DNA of 64,000 nt from positions 78,371-142,370 of the forward strand of contig NW_003314278.1 of NCBI RefSeq assembly GCF_000143415.4. Reading direction: 5' to 3'. Origin of the DNA: Selaginella moellendorffii (lineage: Eukaryota; Streptophyta; Lycopodiopsida; Selaginellales; Selaginellaceae). A program made the position numbers and the translations under genes. Position 1 is the stretch's first letter, and every line of letters begins with the position of its first letter. The notes below the pieces were generated by a model. The model had not been told where the DNA came from. It did not search any database and saw only the letters and a list, made by a program, of their open reading frames with translations. Below, one piece after another: positions 56,801-64,000 of this stretch.

Positions 56801-59353
56801 TCTCCAAATTTGCAAACTCATATTTGCTTTTGTTCGCATAAAATTTGTTGTCACATAGTAATAAAAGAACCTTGCGCAAATGCACCTTATACTTTTATAT
56901 ATTCTTGTTAAAAACAACAATATCATCCAAGAAAATCTCCACAAACTCATGAAGATAATGCCCAAATACCTCTATCATCAACCAAGTAAATATGGCTAGT
57001 GCATTCGTCAAACCAAATGGCATAACTATAAATTCAAAATGCCTGAAGCTCATATTGAATGTCATCTTAGAAATAAATGCATCATCCATTATAATTTGAT
57101 GATACAAATTAATCTTGGTAAACATTCGTGTTTCAGTAAGCTTGTTTAATATATCATCCATACACAGCATCGGCATCTTATCCTTCACTATCTTTTTGTT
57201 TAAGGCATAGTAGTCACATCCGCATTAAACCATCCTTCTTCACAAGCAAGACCGGAGCACCAAACAGAGACTTACTTGGCTGAATAAATCTAAACTCAAG
57301 TAATTTCTTGACTTGTTGAACTTCTTGCTCCTCTACATAACTCAATTGAAATGGATGCCGGTAAATTGGCCACATCCTTGGCTCCAACGTAATCCTATAC
57401 TTCACATTTTATAATGGAGGCAACTTATGAAGAAGTTCAGATGGAAAAATATCAGAAAACTTGTCAAGTACATCCCGTACTATTGCTTCTCCCCCATACA
57501 TGCCTTGGTCCCCCAAGTCATGAACAAACAACAAGTAACTCAAAAGTGCTTTTCCATTATGACAAGCCCATTTCAAAGATGTAGCAGAGAGCATAATAAC
57601 TGGAGGTTGAACTCTCTCTCTAAACCACACATCTTTAAAGCCACTGTACTCCAACAAGACATGCTTAATACTCCACTTTATCTTCAAATCCATCTTCACC
57701 AACTATGGCATTCCAAGACTGAGATTCACATAATGAATATGCAGAAGATAAAATGTCTCTACAAATGTAGTTTTGCCAACCAACACTTCTAACCCCCTTA
57801 CACAAGCATTGAAATGTTGAGCAAAGGTAACTACATCTTCCACTGTGTATGGAAGAATTCTTCATGTCACCAAGCCATGTTCCTCAACAAACTTTGCCAA
57901 AACAAAGTTGTCATCGCTCCCACTATCTAGTAAAATTTACACTAAACCGCTACGGAACACACCCTCTAACATTAAAGTTGATTCACAAGTGCCCTTGAGC
58001 TCCATTTTGTTCCATACATAATTGAGTTAATGAGCAACAATTGAAAGCCTCTTCCTCCGATTGGAATGGTCATCCATGTCATCCTCACGTTGCAAAGTTT
58101 ACAACTTTTTAGCATTTGACCTGTCAGTAGAAGAGTGGCCATTCTTTTTGCTCTACTGCTTGTTCTTCAACTATGAACAATCAACCTTTTAATGTCCAAG
58201 CTCACTATAGTGATGACAACCCTATCTATAATTCTTCACAAAGAACTTCTACTTCTTTGACCTTTTTGCATCCGAAGTAGTCACCATAAACTTTAGTTTG
58301 TGATATTTGTTTCCATCTTTGATTATCACAATAATTCTCGACAGAAGAACTCCTCGAATGCTTATGAAACTTGTGCTTGTTATTATCAAGTCAACAAGCC
58401 ACATCAAAGAGCTCCTCCAAACTTTTTGTAGGTTGAGAATGACACAAGTGTTGCCACATGCTCTCACTATGAAGGCCATCAATGAAGTAAGACTTATTCT
58501 AATCTAGATCCTTCATTAGAACATAGTTAATCAAGTGAGTAAGCTTCTCAATATAGTCCCCAAGCATTATTTCCCTTGCTGGAAATGTCAAAGTTCTATG
58601 TGAGCATTCTCCATGTTATAGTGAGGAGCAAAACATAAATGGAAAACAACCTCAAACTCATCTATAGTAGACATTAATGGTTTTTTATTTGTAACACGAG
58701 ACTTTTCAAGCCAATTCCACCACTGAAGATCTACATCACGCAAAACCATTGGAATAGCCACTAAAGTTTTTGCATTTGGAGTTCCCCTAGCAGCCAAAAA
58801 CTTCTTCACATTGGCTAGTTAAGTTAAACATTCATCCACACTACCCTCATTGGAAAAGGTTAAAATTTTGAGTTGATCTACTAAGGAAGGCTTACTTGGA
58901 GCACCATCACATTCAACCTTGATTGCCTCAACATATTCACGTATGGTATCTATCATGCCATGCATCTTATTTTACATCTCTTGTTAATTTTGATTAAAGG
59001 CTTGTAACTCATAAACAACATTTTGAATGGTCCAAACCTCTTATACCAATATTATGATCCGGCATAAAAAGACAAAAAATTAATTTCGTTAGACTATGCT
59101 ATGCCACCTCTTGAGGTTCCTCACCGCCCAACCACCCCCGAGCTACCTCAAAAGCTCCATGAACTTCCCTTTGACCAATGTTGACCATGTGGTCAAAGCT
59201 ACATTGATCATGAGTGGAAGTGTTAGAGGTAGAAATGATGTGGCATATAGTTATGCCTATGTGGTAGTAGTTCCATGTATATATACTATCCATATACAGC
59301 TGAATACACAGAGAAAGTTCTTCCTCCTCGTGCACATCTCTCCATTGCTAACA
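53860..59353 (+). mobile_element. Short-LTR retroelement inserted in copia RT
   Basis: LTRs 53860-53994 (135 bp) and 59221-59353 (133 bp) begin TGTTAGAGGT and end TAACA, and are roughly 88% alike by eye. A perfect PBS TGGTATCAGAGC follows the left LTR at 53995-54006. The insertion is flanked by the 5-bp duplication ACTTG (53855-53859 and 59354-59358), and removing it restores the copia reading frame (HQL then DVCTAFLNG). Its own interior is only ~580 bp (53995-54563 plus 59211-59220), so it is a small non-autonomous element. The rest is the nested gypsy. Confidence 0.88.
54564..59210 (-). mobile_element. Decayed Ty3/gypsy element nested inside the short-LTR element
   Basis: Related ends at 54564-54770 and 59055-59210 share GCCACCTCTTGAGGTTCCTC and GGTCAAAGCTA and are taken as its LTRs. 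Just left of the right LTR is a degenerate minus-strand PBS (TGGTATAAGAGG, 59037-59048). Minus-strand domains from right to left are gag (58588-58809, then a region near 58100), protease-like (57409-57865), RT (57214-57405 LVKKDG; 56895-57188 VMPFGLTNA and FLDDI; 56664-56885) and an integrase end (55057-55278). All are broken by stops. No clear target duplication. Confidence 0.85.
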
Positions 59354-60490
59354 ACTTGATGTTTGTACTGCATTCCTCAATGGCAACATCAATGAAGAAA
59401 TGTATTTAGCTCAGCCTCTTGATTTTATCAAGCCTGGAGAAGAACACCTCGTTTGTAAACTTCACAAAGCTCTCTACAGACTCAAGTAGTTGCCACGCCA
59501 ATGGTACATGAAAATAGATTCTCTTCTAATTTCCTTTGGTTTCGTGTGCAGCACTGCTGATTGTAACCTCTACATATATTTTGACGCTGAGGGCTATTCG
59601 TTCCTCTATTCTTGTACGTTTGATCCACAAATAAAATGTACCTTGGAGCTAAATTTGCCATGAAAGACCTCAGTGAGTTGCATTTCTGCCTCAGTATCCA
59701 GGTGATGCGAAACAGGGAGCGAGGCACTCTGGAGCTAAGCCAGGCAAAATATATTTCCGACGTGCTCCAGAGATATGGACTTGCTCATGTTAATCCTGTT
59801 GCTACTCCCATGGACACAGGCACGAAATTATCTGCTGAGAGTAGAGAGTACCTTGATCAATCTCCCGAGGAGGAGAAAGCATCTAGAGCAGTCTATCGCT
59901 CTATGGTCGGCAACCTGATCTACCTGGTAATCTCCACTCGGCCTGACCTTGCATATGCTGTGGGAATAGTGGTGAAGTACCTGGACCGACCTAGACCGTC
60001 CCTCCACAGCACACTGGCAGGCTTTGAAACGTATTATGAGGTACGTGGCAGGGACTAACCAGCTAACTTTGAAGTACTCCAAAGGCAAGAGCGGCAACAA
60101 GCTGGCTGGTTACTCTGATGCTGATTGGGCAGGAGATCCAGACAACAGGAAGTCAACCACAGGCTACGTTTTCCTGCTAAATGGAAATGTCACAAGCTGG
60201 TGCAGCAAGCGACAGGCTATTACAGCAATGTCAAGTACCGAGGCTAAGTACATAGCTGCAGCAGCTGAAACCAAGGAAGCAGCGTGGCTGAAGGGACTTC
60301 TACAGGATCTACAGGCATGGTCAAGCTATTGTGTGACAACCAGTCTGCAATAGCCCTGACCAAGAACTCCAGATCCAGAGAGGAATGATCGAGCTGGAGT
60401 AACTCCATACTAGCAGACGTGCTGGCGAAACCACTTCCTCGTGTTAAACATGAAGTTTTCACGAAGGCTCTTGGACTGACTTTAGACGTT

Positions 60491-61739
60491 GGCCTTGTGT
60501 GGGAGTGAACAAGACCACGTCAGCACACAGCCACGTGATCGTCACGATAAACTCATACCTTTAACCGTCATAACAATAATAACAACACCGTTTCATAATA
60601 CCACATAGACTGCAAACCTATGGCAATGGAGATTTCTTTGTTTTTTTGTCTATTGTAGATGCTTGTTGATCAGCTCCCCTAGCAATTACAGTCAGTGAGG
60701 GCTTCCTTGCTTAATTTCCTGGACAAGTTGCAATCCTGCCCTACTTGCATATTGGCATTGCAACTGTTTATGCCTCCATAATCAAATGCGTTCAAAATCA
60801 TTAAAATAAATATACCAGAATTAATATATCTCACCCCTCATTCCAAGCCTTTAAAAGAAGTGTTAAAAATTTGAAAAATAGTATCTCTTGAACAAGGCCC
60901 AGCTCAAGAGTAAACGGCTCTCCCCCTGGTTCCAGCACTGCCATAGTACTTGTCAGTATCATCTCAAATGTCACCCATACTCCAAGCACTCCCACCGCAG
61001 TTCTTGCTCCCATTCTCCTACCACCACGCACTTCCTCTTGCATCTGCCACACCTTCGATTCCCCAGTCCACACACTGGATCCAGTGATGGGAGATGCTCC
61101 CAGCCTTATTCTTCAAGGCACCACTCCAACACTACATCTTGATACACAGAGCCACGCCGCTGCAGGTTAAGGTCACCACCAGCACAGTCCCAATCATCAA
61201 GGCACCAACACTCTAGCTTGCACCATCATCACCTATGCTCTCACTTGCTGCAGCCGATGGAACCTAGAGTGGAAGAGGCCCAAAAGGAGACCACCAATGC
61301 CAACACAGCGAAAGGAGGCCCATGACGCTCACCAAATAGCTTGCCCATGCAGGGGCCACAATGAGTGGAGCCAAATGGACCAAAGCTTTTGGTAGCCTGG
61401 TGCCCCAGATCCACACGTCAATCTGCTCCCAAGCCTGCCAAGTTATACTCATTCCTTCCGCTGGAGGAAACAGGAGCACTCCTGCTAAGGTTACAGATGC
61501 AGACCTAGAGGGTATCAAGCCTCCAACCTGGTTTCAGTCTCCCTCCACCTAGTTGGCAATGATGTAGCACACTTACATGCCATTTCTCTCTTCCACTCCT
61601 ATCTGACTCTCTCTCTCTCACCCTCTCTTCTCTCTCTTCTCCGTCCCATGAGTAGTGATTGGAAGTAATGTTATATGGCAACACCAAAGAGAGGGTTCCT
61701 TTTTTCCTCTTTTCCTTTGTATCCAATGCCAACCAGTTC
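60491..61739. other. Intergenic, no gene seen
   Basis: Probably includes the copia 3' end/LTR at its start (PPT-like GTGTGGGAG at about 60497). A CT-rich run lies at about 61590-61640. No supported gene. Confidence 0.4.
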
Positions 61740-62200
61740 TCTCTCTCTAATGGGGCAATTGAGAGATTTCAATAACCTAAATTAAAAATTAGGTCAAGAT
61801 TCAAGAACATTACATAACAATTCTTTATAGAAATTTCCAGCAATTGAGAAGGATGCTTATAGAAATTCAAGTAGCAGAAGTAAAAGTCTAATAGTTCAAG
61901 GACAAAACCACATGCTAGTGGCAAAATTGAAGTCATAGCAATGAGTAAGCAAGTCCAAGACCAAGAACTAAGTTTTGGGTGGTTGATTGATGAGTTTTTT
62001 ATATGCTTTTTTCATCAACTCTCCATGTTCATCATCTCCTACTAGCTAGACACAATTCATGCTTGGATCAACTGCTTGATTGTGAATCAGAGGTAAAGAT
62101 GATGTGGCATGTAATTATGTCCACATCCATATACAATTGAATATAGAGAGTTCTTTTTTCTCATGTGCACCTTTCTCCACTGCTAACATGGTATCAGGTC
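61740..62200 (+). mobile_element. Second, partial copy of the short-LTR element
   Basis: 61740-62082 matches the interior of the element at 54205-54560 (GCAATTG-GAAGGATGCTTAT, ATTCATGCTTGGAT). 62083-62188 matches its LTR with deletions. A PBS-like TGGTATCAGGTC follows at 62189-62200. The order interior-LTR-PBS is unusual for a simple insertion. Confidence 0.75.
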
Positions 62201-62430
62201 TGGCATGTGGTATGAACCTTGGATTTTTCCAAGTTTGTAAAATCTCTCATCCTTTTTCTTCCTTGCTATCTTTTAAAAACAATCTTCGTTACGACTTTGC
62301 AAGAGGTGCTTGCGGGTATTGCAACCTTTACAGCCAAGGATACGTCACCAACATGGCAATTTTGAGTACCGGACGTTCATTCGGGCTTGAGCTGCGACAG
62401 CCACGAACTTCTGTCCCCCAAACTACGCTC

Positions 62431-62794
62431 TGTCAAGACCCCTGACAAGATCAAGACTGGAAAATGCAAAAAGACAAAGAGAAAAGCTAGTGGAAACAAA
62501 GAAGAGGCCTTAGACTGGCGTTGATTCAGATTGTGGAGAAATGGAACAAGGCTAACCTATATATACTATAGGTTGATGAAGCTCCACCACTCTTGGATCG
62601 AGGACGGCCTAAATATAGTTGAGGTCGAGGAGGCGCCACATCATCATCAGGAATGTGGCTCGAGACTCAGGAATCGGGAAGTGTCTCGAGAGTCAGGAAT
62701 AGGGAAGTGTCTCGAGAGTCAGGAATGTGGTCTGCAGGTCAGGAAGCCGGCGAGAGTCAGGAATGTGGCAAGAATTGGGGGATTCCTGACAGCA
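62431..62794 (-). mobile_element. Putative 3' LTR of the chromovirus at the right edge
   Basis: On the minus strand it starts TGCTGTCAGGAATCC, directly after a purine-rich tract (AGGAGGGGG) that abuts the integrase stop codon. It ends about 62431 with TCTTGACA on that strand. It contains direct repeats of GTGTCTCGAGAGTCAGGAAT (about 62670-62725). The outer boundary is approximate. Confidence 0.65.
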
Positions 62795-62802
62795 CCCCCT
62801 CC

Positions 62803-64000
62803 TCAAGAACGAGTGGAACAAGGATGTGAACGAGAACGAAGAGGAGGATGAGATGAGCGGCGAGGGATGGGAGATGGAGAAAAAGAATGAAGACTAGGAC
62901 GAGAAGGATAGCGGCGGTGGAAGTCCTGAACAAGGTCAGGAGAATGAATCAGGTTGTCCGCAGGTTCCCAAGTGCGTTCCTCAGGTCCGTAACCCTTCCA
63001 GTCCACCAGATAGTAGAGTTTAGACCGTGAAATCTTGGAATCAAAGATGTCCTGAACCTCGTACTCAGACCCATCCTCGAGCTGCACTGGTGGAGGCGGA
63101 GGAATGACCTGATTTGGAATAGGACTGGGAATATAAGGCTCAAGGAGAGAGGAGTGAAAAACGAGGTGAATTTGATATGAGGAGGGAAGTGCAAGGCGAT
63201 AAGTGACAGGATTAATGATGGCAGTGATAGGGAAAGGACCAAGGCATTTGAAATCAAGTTTTGGACAGGGCCTGGTGGTGGAGATATTTCGCCTGAGGAG
63301 CCAGACTTTATCCCCGATATTGTAAGGAGGACAATCCTGATGATGGACATTGGCAAATGTTTTCTGAGATTCCTGAGCACGATGGAGGTGGAAGGAGATG
63401 GAGTTGTGGATTTCCTGGAGGTTGGAGATAAATGCCTCATAGTAGGGATTTGAACGAGAGGATTCAGATGGAGAAGGAAGTGAGAGATTGAATCGGGGAT
63501 TTCGGCCAGAGTTCGCAAAGAAGGGGGAAACTTGAAGAGAGGAGTGAACAGAGTTGTTATAGGAGAACTCAGCAAGGGGAAAGATATCGAACCAGTTATC
63601 CTGATGATAGTTGATGAAGCACCTCAAGAATTGTTCCAACGTCTGAATCGTTCGCTCGGACTGCCCATCAGTTTGAGGATGATATGCCGAAGAGAGGTTG
63701 GCCTTCACTCCAAGCAGCTGCAAAAAACGTTGCTAGAAATGAGAGATGAACTGAGGCCCCCGATCCGAAACCACATCTGTAGGAATCCCATGAAGTCGGA
63801 AAATTTCCCTGAATACCAGTTTTGCCATGTCCTCGCCCGAAAACTCCTTGGTACATGGCAAGAAGTGCGCCATCTTTGTGAAGCGATCCACCACAACTAA
63901 AATGTTGTTGAAGCCTCCAAAACTTGGAAGATCACTCAAGAAATCCATGGAGATGGATTCCCAAGGACCTGAAGGGACTGGAAGGGAACGAAGCAAACCT
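62803..64000 (-). pseudogene. Ty3/gypsy chromovirus integrase and chromodomain, one in-frame stop
   Basis: Minus-strand pol end running off the window. The integrase core shows the acidic triad in MDFLSDLP, VVSDRGPQF and DGQSERTIQTL; these bracket a single TAG at 63723-63735, where relatives usually have Trp. A C-terminal domain (NIGDKVWLLRRNI, KLDFKCLGPF) leads to the chromodomain (YEVQDIFDS, YYLVDWKGYGPEERTWEP). Apart from that stop the frame is open over ~395 codons, so this is the youngest-looking autonomous element here. The 5' part lies outside. Confidence 0.9.

Larger units (their letters stand above)
52700..60490 (+). mobile_element. Decayed Ty1/copia element, host of nested insertions
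   Basis: Plus-strand remnants in copia order: protease (DFGASTHL at about 52745, then VGDKYPLTMEGQGTV), integrase end (LNTAVYLKDWLPT...FQVWTG, about 53215-53390), RT N-part (VACRFSQVHGLDYTETYSPM, about 53730-53800), then, after a 5.5-kb insertion, RT ([17 protein letters not shown], 59357 on) and RNase H (about 59640-60345: NQLTLKYSKGK, SDADWAGD, TGYVFLLNGN, SSTEAKYIAAAAETKEAAWL). Most of the integrase core is deleted and scattered stops are present. LTRs not identified. Confidence 0.9.

Noticed and set aside
1-64000. tRNA genes, rRNA operon, CRISPR arrays
   Set aside because: None found by eye; tRNA-like words are retroelement primer-binding sites.

Overview
The window looks like nuclear DNA of a land plant, most likely a Selaginella-type lycophyte. 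That is an inference from chloroplast-type PPDK, plant PLS-type PPR, family-1 UGT and WRC/JmjC genes, very short introns (mostly 45-80 bp) and dense genes. Two compositions are present. A GC-richer gene island (about 14.9-43.4 kb) is flanked by AT-rich, repeat-filled DNA (1-14.9 kb and 43.4-64 kb). All exon coordinates were worked out by hand from splice signals and reading frame; no searches were run.

Left flank (1-14.9 kb). It holds a decayed Ty3/gypsy chromovirus (1-3.56 kb), then an extremely AT-rich segment with one small intact secreted-protein gene (4752-5150). After that come a gag zinc-knuckle remnant, two Cassandra-like miniature LTR elements whose LTRs carry 5S-rRNA-derived sequence (10379-10961, 11694-12270), and an LTR/primer-binding-site remnant near 14.05 kb.

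Gene island. In order it contains a KDM3/IBM1-type JmjC histone demethylase with WRC and RING-like domains (+), PPDK (+), a divergent indole-3-glycerol-phosphate-synthase-like gene (-), a UGT (+), a PPR gene (-) and a small one-TM protein gene (+). A block of scrambled gene fragments follows (28.8-31.3 kb). Next is a ~3 kb inverted duplication, each arm carrying an intact PLAC8/CNR gene plus an intact UGT, around an ataxin-10-like gene. A fourth UGT (-) closes the island. Fragments of PPDK, the IGPS-like gene, the first UGT, the PPR gene, the small TM gene and ataxin-10 are scattered between the intact genes. The PPR / TM-protein / ataxin-10 set occurs twice with complementary losses: copy 1 keeps PPR and the TM protein, copy 2 keeps ataxin-10.

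Right flank (43.4-64 kb). It holds a decayed gypsy RT fragment, a GGACTC-type minisatellite split by an almost perfect Cassandra-like element (48170-48759), and a 498-bp tandem duplication that reads as identical. A three-level nest of LTR retrotransposons follows: a copia element whose RT is split by a short-LTR element with a 5-bp target duplication ACTTG, itself filled by a minus-strand gypsy element. A relatively well preserved minus-strand chromovirus runs off the right edge.

Functionally the island mixes housekeeping genes (PPDK, ataxin-10), regulators (JmjC, PPR) and an expanding UGT group with a P450 remnant, as expected for a locus diversifying small-molecule glycosylation by local duplication. 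No operon-like logic, CRISPR array, rRNA operon or tRNA gene was seen.
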